From assembly GCA_937892215.1 (NCBI GenBank), contig CALAVE010000041.1, forward strand, positions 1-64,000: a stretch of 64,000 bases of DNA, given 5' to 3'. Below, piece by piece: positions 35,944 to 45,773 of this stretch (its first letter is position 1; each line of letters opens with the position of its first letter). This stretch comes from an uncultured Porphyromonadaceae bacterium. GTDB lineage: Bacteria > Bacteroidota > Bacteroidia > Bacteroidales > Muribaculaceae. The position numbers and the translations under genes are program-made. The notes under the pieces are model-generated. The model had not been told where the DNA came from and ran no database searches. It worked only from the letters and a program-made list of their open reading frames with translations.

Positions 35944-37014
35944 TCACTTCACCTCCTTGACGAGGAATATCTCAGTTGGGAAGTGGTCACTGTAACCGTT
36001 CAGGAAGATACCAGCCGAATAAGTTCGCAGCGGATATCCCTGGCGGTCACCTTCCTTAGTCTTAAGGAATTCACGATTAAGCACCTCAGCACGCAGATAG
36101 GTCAGCCCCGGCTTGTCATTGCTGTCGTAGTGACGCAGGAAATACTGGTTGAGCACTATCTGGTCGAAGAGATTCCACTGTCCGCGGTATGCCAGAGTTC
36201 CTATTCCCTTGTCCAGGATTTTCCAGAATGGGTTATACAGGTCGCCAATCTCCTTAACGTCGCTCAGTTCCTTCTTCGCACCCATAGCCACAGAGCAACT
36301 CTTGTTCTGCGGGTCGTCGTTAAGGTCGCCCATGAAGATAATACCCTGGTTCGGGTCATCGGCCAGCAGAGAGTCCACCGTGTGTCGAAGCATCCTACCG
36401 GCAGCCTCACGAAGCCAACTCGATTGTTCCTCACCACCGAGCCTTGAAGGCCAGTGATTAACGAGCACGCTCACCTTCTCGCCTGCGAGCAATCCGGTCA
36501 CACACAACTGGTCACGAGTGCGGAACGAGGGATAGTCGATGAAGCGCGAGTCGAGTCGCTGATTAGTTACGTTCAGAACCCTGAAGAAACGCGGATTATA
36601 GAGCAAACCCACATCCACACCACGGCGGTCAGGTCCATCATGATGCACTATCTGCAGATGCCAATCCTTAATTTCAGGTTGCTTTACAAGGTCTTCGAGC
36701 ACAGAGCGGTTCTCAATCTCGCTCACGCCGATGATGGCCGGGCCTAACGGAGTGTTTTTCGTAGCCATCTGGCTTATGGCATAGGCCATATTGTGTTCCT
36801 TGGACCAGTACTTGGCATTATTCCATTGGCGAGCTCCTTGTGGAGAGAACTCCAGGTCATAAGTGCCATTGTTGTTAATTGTGTCGAATAAGTTCTCCAA
36901 GTTGTAGAACATAACGCCAAAGATCTGATAACGCTTGCCGCCATCGGCCTGCTCGCACTGTGCCAGCGGGGCGATACATATCCACGAGAGAACGATTAAT
37001 AAAAGTTTCCTCAT
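35944..37014 (-). CDS. Exported endonuclease/exonuclease/phosphatase family protein
   Basis: 356 residues with a signal peptide (about 1-21). EEP-fold motifs in order: FYNLENLFD, IIGVSEIENR (metal-binding Glu), VLVNHWPSR, FMGDLNDDP (catalytic Asp/Asn) and GYSDHFPTEI (terminal Asp-His). These are the metal and catalytic residues of DNase I-like enzymes. Substrate could be extracellular DNA or a phosphoester; unknown. It is divergent from the msbA-like gene. Confidence 0.9.
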   Translation of the reverse strand: MRKLLLIVLSWICIAPLAQCEQADGGKRYQIFGVMFYNLENLFDTINNNGTYDLEFSPQGARQWNNAKYWSKEHNMAYAISQMATKNTPLGPAIIGVSEIENRSVLEDLVKQPEIKDWHLQIVHHDGPDRRGVDVGLLYNPRFFRVLNVTNQRLDSRFIDYPSFRTRDQLCVTGLLAGEKVSVLVNHWPSRLGGEEQSSWLREAAGRMLRHTVDSLLADDPNQGIIFMGDLNDDPQNKSCSVAMGAKKELSDVKEIGDLYNPFWKILDKGIGTLAYRGQWNLFDQIVLNQYFLRHYDSNDKPGLTYLRAEVLNREFLKTKEGDRQGYPLRTYSAGIFLNGYSDHFPTEIFLVKEVK

Positions 37015-37420
37015 CTTGATTTTTTGTTAGAAGATTAATTTTTTCCAAAAGTAATGATTTTTCTTCAATTATCCACCCTTTTTCCGAAAAAAATGCGTAT
37101 AACTGATTGTAAAAAACATTTCTTCCGACTTACGCTTACATTTTTGGGTTAAGAGCAAAACGGCGTTTTGGTTTACGTCATAACCGATATAACAGATTGG
37201 GGGGATAACTTCACAACTGCTCGATGTAATTTAAAAATCATCGCAAGTTAATTCAGGTGTGTTCTATAAATTAATAAAAGTAACAATGTTTTCTTAATAA
37301 ATCATTCTGCGGGAAAAAATTGCACACCGCCGAAGAAAAAGTGCGAAGCGAAAAAACATTTGGTATTATCGTTAATAAAGAGTATTTTTGTGGTTCAAAG
37401 CATACTAGACTTTAACATTA
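37015..37420. promoter_or_regulatory. Divergent regulatory region with two promoters and a palindrome
   Basis: A 406-bp AT-rich gap. Minus strand: -7 box TACTTTTG at 37046-37053 for the endonuclease-family gene. Plus strand: TTTG at 37359-37362, then 20 bases, then TATTTTTG at 37383-37390, an almost ideal Bacteroidetes promoter for the exporter gene. A 15-bp palindrome, CAAAACG-G-CGTTTTG, at 37156-37170 could be an operator. No ORF or recognisable RNA was seen. Confidence 0.6.
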
Positions 37421-39247
37421 ATGAAAGGTTTTTTCAAAATACTCACACGGTGGGTTCCGCCATACAAGAAATATCTTGCGCTGAATGTATTCTTCAACAT
37501 ACTGGCGGCATTTCTCACCCTTTTCTCTTTTGCCCTGATTATTCCCATTCTGGAAATGCTGTTCGGGCTCAACACGCAGACCTATACCTTCATGCCGCTT
37601 GGCTCTGCCGGGGTGAAAGAGGTGGTGGTGAACGACTTCTACTACTACGTGCAGTGCATAATAGAGCGCTATGGGCAGTCGATGGCACTGGCGGCGATAG
37701 CCTTGGCGCTGGTGATAATGACCGGGCTCAAGACCGGCAGTGCCTACATGAGCGCGTTTTTCATGATTCCCATTCGCACCGGCGTGGTCCGCGACCTGCG
37801 ACGTGAGATTTATGCCAAGACCGTGTCGCTCCCCATGGGCTTCTTCTCAAATGAGCACAAGGGCGACATAATGGCGCGCATGAGCGGAGACGTGACCGAG
37901 GTGGAGAACTCCATCATGTCGTCGCTCGACATGATGTTCAAGAACCCCATCATGATAGTGGTGTGCCTCACCATGATGATTATAGTGAGCTGGCAACTGA
38001 CGCTTTTCGTCCTGATTCTGCTTCCAATTGCCGGCCTTATCATGGGCGGTGTGGGCAGGCGCCTGAAGCGCACTTCACTGCACATGCAGAACCAGTGGGG
38101 CGTGCTGCTGTCGAACATTGAGGAGACCATTGGCGGACTGCGCATAATCAAGGCTTTTAACGCCGAGAAAAAGGTGCAGCGCCGCTTCGACGACGAGAAT
38201 GACACCTTCCGAGCCATGGCCACCCGCGTGGCCCGCCGCTACGAGTTGGCGCATCCCATGAGCGAGTTTCTGGGAACAGCCACCATAGCCATAGTGCTAT
38301 GGTTCGGCGGCACGCTAATCATAGGCGGACACAGTACCATCACAGCCCCTTCGTTCATCTACTATATGGTGATTTTCTACAGCATCATCAATCCCGCCAA
38401 AGATTTCTCCAAGGCCTCATACGCCATCCAGCGCGGACTGGCGTCGATGCAGCGCATCGACAAGATACTCACCGCCGAGAATCACATAAAAGACCCCGAG
38501 AATCCGGTTAGCATCAGCGAAATCAAGGAAGGAATCAAATACAACGGTGTTCGCTTCCGCTATGCCGACAAGTGGATTATCAACGATGTCTCATTCACCA
38601 TAGCACAAGGGAGCACCGTGGCACTCGTGGGACAGTCTGGCTCGGGCAAGACCACCCTGGCCGACCTGCTTCCGCGCTTCTACGACATTGAGGAGGGTTC
38701 TATCACCATAGACGGCACCGATATCCGCAAATTCCGCGTTCACGACTTGCGTGCACTCATGGGCAACGTGAATCAGGAAGCCATACTGTTCAACGATTCG
38801 TTCTACAACAACATCACCTTCGGGGTGGAGAACGCCACGCGCGAGCAGGTGGAAGAGGCGGCTCGCATCGCTAATGCCTACGACTTCATAATGGAATCGG
38901 AGCAGGGGTTTGACACCCGCATCGGGGACCGCGGCTGCAACCTGTCGGGCGGTCAGCGCCAGCGCATCAGCATAGCCAGAGCCATTCTGAAAAATCCGCC
39001 AATCCTCATACTGGACGAAGCCACCAGCGCACTGGACACCGAGAGTGAGCATCTGGTTCAGGAAGCGCTGGACAAGCTCATGCACGGGCGCACCACGCTC
39101 GTAATAGCCCACCGCCTGTCCACCATTAAGAATGCCGACCTTATTTGCGTGATTCAGGACGGCAAGATTGTGGAGCGCGGCAATCATGAGACGCTGATGG
39201 CACACAACGGCGAGTACAAGCATCTGGTGGATATGCAGACGTTCTGA
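37421..39247 (+). CDS. MsbA-like ABC exporter (fused permease and ATPase)
   Basis: 608 residues. An ABC transmembrane type 1 domain (six helices, about 20-330) is fused to an ATPase (about 360-605): Walker A GQSGSGKTT near 405, Q-loop NVNQEAILF, signature NLSGGQRQR, Walker B ILILDEATSALD and H-loop IAHRLST. It acts as a homodimer in the inner membrane. Lipid A flipping (MsbA) is the usual assignment for such Bacteroidetes half-transporters, but drug or other lipid export is possible. It has its own strong promoter. Confidence 0.9.
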   Translation: MKGFFKILTRWVPPYKKYLALNVFFNILAAFLTLFSFALIIPILEMLFGLNTQTYTFMPLGSAGVKEVVVNDFYYYVQCIIERYGQSMALAAIALALVIMTGLKTGSAYMSAFFMIPIRTGVVRDLRREIYAKTVSLPMGFFSNEHKGDIMARMSGDVTEVENSIMSSLDMMFKNPIMIVVCLTMMIIVSWQLTLFVLILLPIAGLIMGGVGRRLKRTSLHMQNQWGVLLSNIEETIGGLRIIKAFNAEKKVQRRFDDENDTFRAMATRVARRYELAHPMSEFLGTATIAIVLWFGGTLIIGGHSTITAPSFIYYMVIFYSIINPAKDFSKASYAIQRGLASMQRIDKILTAENHIKDPENPVSISEIKEGIKYNGVRFRYADKWIINDVSFTIAQGSTVALVGQSGSGKTTLADLLPRFYDIEEGSITIDGTDIRKFRVHDLRALMGNVNQEAILFNDSFYNNITFGVENATREQVEEAARIANAYDFIMESEQGFDTRIGDRGCNLSGGQRQRISIARAILKNPPILILDEATSALDTESEHLVQEALDKLMHGRTTLVIAHRLSTIKNADLICVIQDGKIVERGNHETLMAHNGEYKHLVDMQTF

Positions 39248-39271
39248 TTCGCCACCAGGCAAGGCCTTTTT

Positions 39272-39294
39272 AACCGTTTTTAAGTGGTTTTTTT
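39272..39294 (+). terminator. Weak terminator after the ABC exporter gene
   Basis: A short stem, AACC/GGTT, with a 10-nt loop is followed by a run of T's (39288-39294). The stem is short, so read-through is likely. Confidence 0.4.
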
Positions 39295-39352
39295 ATCCTT
39301 TTTCCAACTTAATGCACTATCTTAGCGCATTATTTATAACTGACACTGAACG

Positions 39353-41038
39353 ATGAAACCGAACATCACTAAAATTGCGGTAACCACAGTTATCGCCCTT
39401 TTGTGCGTCCCTGCCACATTATTTTCGCTCAGAGCGGACAACAATGCCGACATTGCGCGCAACCTGGATATCTTCAACAGTCTGTACAAAGAACTGAACG
39501 CGTTCTATGTTGACTCCATTAACGCCAACACGTCGATAGAGAATGCTATCAACTATATGCTCAACGACATAGACCCCTACACCGAGTATATCCCGGCCAA
39601 GAATCACGAGGATTTCATGGTGGTGGCCACCGGCGAATACGGAGGCATAGGCTCCTACATCATGGAACGCCCCGAAGGCGGAGTCTATATCTCCGAGCCA
39701 TACGAGAACAGCCCTGCCGCCAAAGCCGGGCTGCGCGCAGGAGACCTGATAATGATGATTGACAACGACTCCACCACGACGTGGCACACGTCGGCGGTGA
39801 GCGAGCACCTTAAGGGGCAGGCCAATACCTCGCTCAGGCTACTCATAAAACGTCCTTACGACCCTGACAGCATCAAGACCGTGAACATCATTCGCGAAAA
39901 AATCAAACTCGACCCAGTTCCGTACTACGGCCTTACGCGAAAGTCGCTGGGATACATCAACCTTTCCACATTCACTGAGCACTCGGCATCGCAGGTGAAG
40001 AGTGCCCTTCTGGAACTCAAGAAGAATCAGGCAGTGACCGCCATAGTGCTGGACCTGCGCGGCAACGGCGGCGGCCTTGTGGAGAGCGCAGTTCAGATAG
40101 TGGGTATGTTCGTACCCAAAGGGACACAGGTGCTTCAGACCAAAGGCCGCACAGAGCAGCAGGTGAAGACCTACAAGACCACAGAGGAGCCTATCGACAC
40201 AAAGATTCCGTTATTCGTGCTCATTGACGGTGGCTCCGCATCTGCGGCCGAGATTACCGCCGGGGCGCTTCAGGACCTGGACCGAGCCGTAATCATGGGT
40301 GACCGCTCGTACGGAAAAGGGCTGGTGCAGACCACGCGCCCACTTCCGTTCGATGCCATGCTCAAGGTTACCATAGCCAAGTATTACATCCCCAGCGGCC
40401 GACTCATTCAGGAGTTTGACTATTCGCACCGGAATGCCGACGGCACAGCACAGCGCGTGCCCGACAGCCTGGCCAACGTGTTCCACACCGTAAACGGGCG
40501 CGAAGTGCGCGACGGTGGAGGCATCACCCCCGACGTGAAAATCAATTACCCCGAACTGAACAGGCTGGTTTACAACATTGTGCGCGACAACTGGGCCTTT
40601 GATTTCGCCACCAAGTTCGCGGCTGAGAATCCCACAATTCCCTCGCTGGAAGAATTTGCCATCACCGACTCCATTTTCAACGACTTCAAGCGATTTATCA
40701 ATCCCGACAAGTTCAAGTACGACCGCGTGTGCGAGCAGGGGCTGGACAACCTCAGGCAGATAGCCAAGGCCGAAGGGTACCTCAACGACTCCACCAAGCA
40801 GGCATTCGACCACCTGGCCACGCTACTGAAGCACGACTTGCAGAACGACCTGACCAAGAATCGCAAAGAAATCAGTAAAATTCTGGCGAGTGAGATAGTG
40901 AAGCGCTACTACTACCAGCGAGGCGAAATCATCCAGCAAATCAAGGATGACGAGACACTGGACCGCGCCTACATCATCTCGGTTCAGCCGCGTGAATACG
41001 AGCGTATTCTTGGCATCACCACCAAAAAGAAAAAATAA
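39353..41038 (+). CDS. S41 family C-terminal processing protease
   Basis: 561 residues with an N-terminal signal or anchor helix (about 5-25). A PDZ domain (about 85-170, GGIGSYIM... AGLRAGDLI) precedes the S41 catalytic core with GGSASAAEITAG (293-304, containing the serine) and YGKGLVQT (Lys near 322), the Ser-Lys dyad. The C-terminal 150 residues are helical, as in other Bacteroidetes CtpA proteins. It cleaves periplasmic proteins from their C-termini. mfd follows 42 bases later. Confidence 0.93.
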   Translation: MKPNITKIAVTTVIALLCVPATLFSLRADNNADIARNLDIFNSLYKELNAFYVDSINANTSIENAINYMLNDIDPYTEYIPAKNHEDFMVVATGEYGGIGSYIMERPEGGVYISEPYENSPAAKAGLRAGDLIMMIDNDSTTTWHTSAVSEHLKGQANTSLRLLIKRPYDPDSIKTVNIIREKIKLDPVPYYGLTRKSLGYINLSTFTEHSASQVKSALLELKKNQAVTAIVLDLRGNGGGLVESAVQIVGMFVPKGTQVLQTKGRTEQQVKTYKTTEEPIDTKIPLFVLIDGGSASAAEITAGALQDLDRAVIMGDRSYGKGLVQTTRPLPFDAMLKVTIAKYYIPSGRLIQEFDYSHRNADGTAQRVPDSLANVFHTVNGREVRDGGGITPDVKINYPELNRLVYNIVRDNWAFDFATKFAAENPTIPSLEEFAITDSIFNDFKRFINPDKFKYDRVCEQGLDNLRQIAKAEGYLNDSTKQAFDHLATLLKHDLQNDLTKNRKEISKILASEIVKRYYYQRGEIIQQIKDDETLDRAYIISVQPREYERILGITTKKKK

Positions 41039-41080
41039 TCACTTACACTATCAGTTCGCATCCCAGCCACACTCTCATAG

Positions 41081-44000
41081 ATGGAAATTTCTCAACTGTG
41101 CGATATAATCTGCGACAGCCAACGCATTGGCTCCATAAGCAAAGCGCTGCAAAGCAAGCGCACCCGAAACATACTCATACAGGGGCTGGCCGGCTCGGCA
41201 CCGGCAATGCTTTTCTCGCGCCTGCCGGCACTGTCGTCGCCATATCTTATTATAGCCGGCGACATGGACGAGGCCGGTTACATCTATAACGACCTGTGCC
41301 AGATTGCCGGGGAAAACGCAACACTCATTTTCCCGTCGGGCTACAAGCGCGACATTAAGTACGGACAGGCGGATGCGCCGCAGCAGATACTGCGCACCGA
41401 GGTGCTTAACCGATGGGGCAACGACCCTGCTCTGCGGTGGGTAGTGGCCTGTCCCGAGGCACTTGCCGAAAAAGTGGCTACGCGTGAGAGCGTGAGCCGC
41501 AACACCGTGGCGCTTACGGTGGGCAACACATTCGACCTCACAGAACTGAAAACGCGACTCAGAGAACTGGGATTCAACGAAGTGGACTATGTATATGAGC
41601 CCGGGCAGTTCTCAGTGCGCGGTTCCATTCTGGACGTATTCTCGTTCAGCAACGAATTGCCCTACCGCATAGATTTCTTCGGCGACGAGATTGATTCCAT
41701 CCGCACATTCAACGTTGAGACCCAGTTATCGATAGAGAAACTGCCGTCGGTTAGCATCCTGAATGCCGGAAATCCGCAGGACGGGGGCGACTCAGGCATT
41801 TCCTTGCTGGAATATGTAAGCAGCGATACCGTAATCATCTGCCGTGACCTGGAGTGGGTATGCGCCCGCGTGGCGCAGATAGGACAGGAATCCATCTCGC
41901 AAAGCGCAATCGTGGCCGGAGAGGCCGACTTTAACGCGCTGAGCAACGTGGTGGATGGCATGCGATTCTCGCTGACAGCACATTCATTCCGCCGCATCAC
42001 CTACAGTATGGGCGAAAGTGCCGAAAAGGCCGATGCTGTCATCACCCTCCACTGCGTGCCGCAGGGAATCTATCACAAGAACTTCGACCTTATATCCGAA
42101 TCATTCACCCACTTTCAGGAGCAGAAATACAAACTTTTCATCCTCAGCGACAGTCCCAAGCAGATAGAGCGACTACGTGTAATCTTCGCCGACCGAGGCG
42201 ACGACATCGCCTTCACCGAGGTGAACCGCACCATCCACGAAGGATTCGTGGACGACGACAACCGGATATGCGTCTTCACCGACCACCAGATTTTCGACCG
42301 TTTCCACAAGTATTCGCTCAAGAGCGACCGCGCCCGCTCAGGCAAATTGGCCCTCTCGCTCAAGGAACTCAACCAGATTGAAGTGGGCGACTACATCGTG
42401 CACGAAGACCACGGCATAGGCAAATTCGGCGGGCTGGTACGGACAGCCATTAACGGCACCATGCAGGAGATGATAAAACTCACCTACCTCAACGGCGACA
42501 TCATCTTCGTCTCCATCCACGCCCTGCACAAACTGGCCAAATATCGCGGCAAGGAAGGCGCTGAGCCCAGGCTCAACAAACTGGGCTCTGGTGCGTGGGG
42601 CAAACTCAAGAACCGCACCAAGAGCCGTCTGAAGGACATAGCGCGCGACCTGATAAAACTCTACGCAAAACGCAACGGAGAACAAGGCTTCGCTTTCTCT
42701 CCCGACGGCTATCTCCAACAGGAACTGGAGGCGTCGTTTATCTACGAAGACACCCCCGACCAACTGAAAGCCACGCAGGCCGTGAAAGCCGACATGGAAC
42801 GCAGCAAGCCCATGGACCGGCTCATCTGCGGCGACGTGGGCTTCGGGAAGACCGAAATAGCAATCAGAGCCGCTTTTAAGGCCGCAACCGACGGCAAGCA
42901 GACAGCAGTGCTGGTTCCCACCACCGTGCTCGCCTTCCAGCACTACAACACCTTCAGCGAGCGGCTGGCCGACTTCCCTGTCAGAGTGGAATACCTGAGC
43001 CGCGCCCGTAAGCCCAAAGAGATCAAGAAGATTCTTGCCGACCTGGAGAAAGGCGAAATAGACATCATCATAGGGACGCACAAACTCATAGGTAAAACGG
43101 TGAAATTCCACGACTTGGGGCTGCTCGTCATAGATGAGGAGCAGAAATTCGGCGTGGCAGTGAAGGAGAAACTCAAGCAACTCAAGGTGAACGTGGACAC
43201 GCTCACCATGTCGGCCACCCCAATCCCACGCACACTGCAGTTCTCACTCATGGGCGCACGCGACCTTAGTGCCATCAACACCCCACCGGCCAACCGCTAC
43301 CCCATCCTCACGTCGCTCAGCGCGCTCGACGACGAAGTGGTTCGCGAGGCAATCAACTTTGAATTGTCGCGAAATGGGCAGGTGTTCTTCGTGAACAACC
43401 GCATAGACCAACTGCCGGCACTGGAGAACATGATTCGCCGCGTTGTGCCCGACGCACGGCTTGTGGTGGCGCACGGACAACTTCCGCCGGAGGAACTGGA
43501 ACAGCGCATCATCAGTTTCTCCAACCACGACTACGACGTGCTGCTTTCCACCACCATCATAGAGAGCGGCGTGGATATGCCCAACGTCAACACCATGATT
43601 ATCAACAACGCGCAGAACTACGGTCTGAGCGACCTGCATCAGCTCCGCGGGCGAGTGGGACGCAGCAACCGCAAGGCATTCTGCTATCTGCTGGTTCCGT
43701 CGGGCAAACTGCTCACTCCGGTGGCAAGGCGCCGGTTGCAGGCCATTGAAAGTTTCAGCGACCTGGGTAGCGGCATACACATAGCCATGCAAGATCTGGA
43801 CATCCGCGGAGCCGGAAACCTCCTGGGCGCGGAGCAGAGCGGATTCATAGCCGACCTGGGTTACGAGACCTACCAGAAAATCCTGCGCGAAGCGGTGCTG
43901 GAACTCAAGACCGAGGAATTTGCCGACACATTTGAGCAGCAAGCCCGGGAAGAAGTGGCCATCACCGGTGAAGACACGGAATATGTGGCCGACTGCAGCA

Positions 44001-44449
44001 TCGACACCGACCTGGAACTGATGTTCCCTGCCACCTACGTGCCACAAGAGAACGAACGCATATCGCTCTACCGCGAACTCGACAACATGCAGAGTCAGGC
44101 CGACGTGGAGGCATTCGAGGTGAGAATGACCGACCGTTTCGGGCAGATACCGCCCATGGCGGCCGAACTCATCCGCATAGTTCCGCTACGCCGCACGGCG
44201 TGCTCACTTGGCATTGAAAAGATAGTGCTCAAGCAGGGTAATATGTACATCTACTTCGTGGGGGTGGAAAATGTGGCCTACTATCAGTCGGCAGCGTTCG
44301 GGCGCATCTTGCACTTCCTGCAGAGCAACCCACTGCGGTGCAAGATTCGCGAGCGCAACGGCAAGCGGTCGTTCCTCATAAGCAACGTGGAAACGGTGTC
44401 GCAGGCGCTATCCATCCTGCAGGACATCACACGCCTGTCACCCATCTGA
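41081..44449 (+). CDS. mfd: Transcription-repair coupling factor
   Basis: 1122 residues. UvrB-homology region about 20-350, RNA-polymerase-interacting CarD-like domain about 430-500 (GDYIVHEDHGIGKFGG), then the RecG-like SF2 translocase with Walker A GDVGFGKTE near 583, DEEQ box near 684 and QxxGRxGR motif (HQLRGRVGRS). TRCF C-terminal domain about 970-1080. It removes stalled RNA polymerase and recruits UvrA. Its last 12 bases overlap the 3' end of aroK on the other strand. Confidence 0.97.
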   Translation: MEISQLCDIICDSQRIGSISKALQSKRTRNILIQGLAGSAPAMLFSRLPALSSPYLIIAGDMDEAGYIYNDLCQIAGENATLIFPSGYKRDIKYGQADAPQQILRTEVLNRWGNDPALRWVVACPEALAEKVATRESVSRNTVALTVGNTFDLTELKTRLRELGFNEVDYVYEPGQFSVRGSILDVFSFSNELPYRIDFFGDEIDSIRTFNVETQLSIEKLPSVSILNAGNPQDGGDSGISLLEYVSSDTVIICRDLEWVCARVAQIGQESISQSAIVAGEADFNALSNVVDGMRFSLTAHSFRRITYSMGESAEKADAVITLHCVPQGIYHKNFDLISESFTHFQEQKYKLFILSDSPKQIERLRVIFADRGDDIAFTEVNRTIHEGFVDDDNRICVFTDHQIFDRFHKYSLKSDRARSGKLALSLKELNQIEVGDYIVHEDHGIGKFGGLVRTAINGTMQEMIKLTYLNGDIIFVSIHALHKLAKYRGKEGAEPRLNKLGSGAWGKLKNRTKSRLKDIARDLIKLYAKRNGEQGFAFSPDGYLQQELEASFIYEDTPDQLKATQAVKADMERSKPMDRLICGDVGFGKTEIAIRAAFKAATDGKQTAVLVPTTVLAFQHYNTFSERLADFPVRVEYLSRARKPKEIKKILADLEKGEIDIIIGTHKLIGKTVKFHDLGLLVIDEEQKFGVAVKEKLKQLKVNVDTLTMSATPIPRTLQFSLMGARDLSAINTPPANRYPILTSLSALDDEVVREAINFELSRNGQVFFVNNRIDQLPALENMIRRVVPDARLVVAHGQLPPEELEQRIISFSNHDYDVLLSTTIIESGVDMPNVNTMIINNAQNYGLSDLHQLRGRVGRSNRKAFCYLLVPSGKLLTPVARRRLQAIESFSDLGSGIHIAMQDLDIRGAGNLLGAEQSGFIADLGYETYQKILREAVLELKTEEFADTFEQQAREEVAITGEDTEYVADCSIDTDLELMFPATYVPQENERISLYRELDNMQSQADVEAFEVRMTDRFGQIPPMAAELIRIVPLRRTACSLGIEKIVLKQGNMYIYFVGVENVAYYQSAAFGRILHFLQSNPLRCKIRERNGKRSFLISNVETVSQALSILQDITRLSPI

Positions 44450-44983
44450 TTCCTTCCTGAGAATCTGAGCCAACTCAGCGGCAGTTTCCACTGTTTCCTC
44501 GGCGGTCTCAATGCGGGTGGAATCGAATTTCAGTCTGGCCATGGCATAGAAGCCGGTCCTTTGTTCCAGGCTACGATGCACCATCTGCGCTATTTCCTCA
44601 TCGGTGAGACCGGCCGTAGCAGGACGTTTCACCCTATGCACGGGCATCTGCAAACGAGAAATGATCCGTTCCGGCGAGGTCCACAGCCACACCGTAGTCC
44701 CCTTTTCGTTCATCAGTTCCATGTTGTCGCTGTGGCATGGAGTGCCGCCGCCGCAGGAAATCACCACATCGGTCATCCCGGCCACCCGGCGCAGCGCCTC
44801 AGTCTCCATCAGCCTGAAACGCGCCTCGCCCACGCGCGCGAACAGTTCATTAATTGTATGCCCGGTCTCGTTCTCTATAAACTCGTCCAGGTCAAGAAAA
44901 CGCAGGTGCATCCGCGCGGCCAGTTCACGTCCGAGCGTGGTCTTGCCGCTACACATATATCCGGTGAGAAAAATCGGTTTCAT
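44438..44983 (-). CDS. aroK: Shikimate kinase
   Basis: 181 residues. P-loop GYMCSGKTT (8-16), shikimate-binding FLDLDEFIE, GGGTP (about 79-83) and lid/Arg region RPATAGLTDE. It phosphorylates shikimate, one step before AroA, whose gene is at 7616-8857. It is convergent with mfd and overlaps it by 12 bases. The -7 box TACTTTTG lies at 45032-45039. Confidence 0.94.
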   Translation of the reverse strand: MKPIFLTGYMCSGKTTLGRELAARMHLRFLDLDEFIENETGHTINELFARVGEARFRLMETEALRRVAGMTDVVISCGGGTPCHSDNMELMNEKGTTVWLWTSPERIISRLQMPVHRVKRPATAGLTDEEIAQMVHRSLEQRTGFYAMARLKFDSTRIETAEETVETAAELAQILRKESDG

Positions 44984-45009
44984 CTCTGTTGTATTTATTT
45001 GCCAGCGTC

Positions 45010-45089
45010 ACACACTGGTGTGTTCTTTAGGCAAAAGTAATACTTTTCGTCCATTGCCGTGCATATAACCGCAAAAATTTGTACTTTTG
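45010..45089. promoter_or_regulatory. Divergent promoters for aroK and RNase HI gene
   Basis: Minus strand: TACTTTTG at 45032-45039 (aroK). Plus strand: TACTTTTG at 45082-45089 (RNase HI gene, 34 bases before the ATG). An inverted repeat ACACAC-TG-GTGTGT at 45010-45023 sits in the aroK leader. -33 elements are unclear. Confidence 0.5.
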
Positions 45090-45123
45090 CAAATCATTGT
45101 TTCCATAGTTAATATGATTTTAT

Positions 45124-45756
45124 ATGGGTAAGTGGTATGTGGTCTGGGTAGGTACCGAACCCGGAATTTGCGATTCGTGGGCCGAATGTGAGGAGCGCAC
45201 CAAGGGCTTCCCTAACGCGCGCTACAAGTCGTTCAGCACCAAGGAGGAAGCCATCGCCGCTTTTCGCGGCGACGACGAGGATGACCGCGCCGTGATACGC
45301 GCCATTGCCGCCGGGCCTAAGCAGAAGGTGAACTACGCGGCCATCCCCGAGATTATTCCGGGCAGCATAGCCGTTGACGGCGCTTGCAGCGGAAATCCGG
45401 GCATCATGGAGTACCGCTGCGTGGACGTGATGACCGGAGAGGAGATCTTCCGTAAGGGACCGTTCCCCGGAGCCACCAACAACATCGGCGAATTTCTTGC
45501 CATTGTCCACGCCCTCGCCATCTACTCCCGCGAGGGCAAGAACAACGTTATCTACACCGACAGCAAGACGGCTCTGGCGTGGGTGCGCAACCGCCACTGC
45601 AAGACCACTCTGGCACGCACCGATGCCAACGAATACATCTTCGGCATAATCGCGCGCGCCGAGAAATGGCTTCAAACACACACATGGGGGAATCCCATCA
45701 TCAAGTGGCAGACCGACAAGTGGGGTGAAATTCCTGCCGACTTCGGCCGCAAATAA
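45124..45756 (+). CDS. rnhA: Ribonuclease HI with N-terminal viroplasmin-like domain
   Basis: 210 residues. The N-terminal 45 residues (KWYVVWVGTEPGI... YKSFSTKEEA) match the caulimovirus viroplasmin/hybrid-binding domain. The RNase H domain begins near 78 with Asp85 (AVDGACSGNP), Glu123 (NIGEFLAI) and Asp146 (IYTDSKTA) as metal ligands. It removes RNA from RNA-DNA hybrids. This architecture is common in Bacteroidetes. The following gene starts within 18 bases. Confidence 0.93.
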   Translation: MGKWYVVWVGTEPGICDSWAECEERTKGFPNARYKSFSTKEEAIAAFRGDDEDDRAVIRAIAAGPKQKVNYAAIPEIIPGSIAVDGACSGNPGIMEYRCVDVMTGEEIFRKGPFPGATNNIGEFLAIVHALAIYSREGKNNVIYTDSKTALAWVRNRHCKTTLARTDANEYIFGIIARAEKWLQTHTWGNPIIKWQTDKWGEIPADFGRK

Positions 45757-45773
45757 CGCTAATGACACCGCCA

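Noticed and set aside
35740..36447. Plus-strand frame of 235 codons after the orphan -7 box
   Set aside because: It runs antisense into the endonuclease-family gene and its own first 60 codons show no recognisable pattern. Kept only as a possible RNA start.
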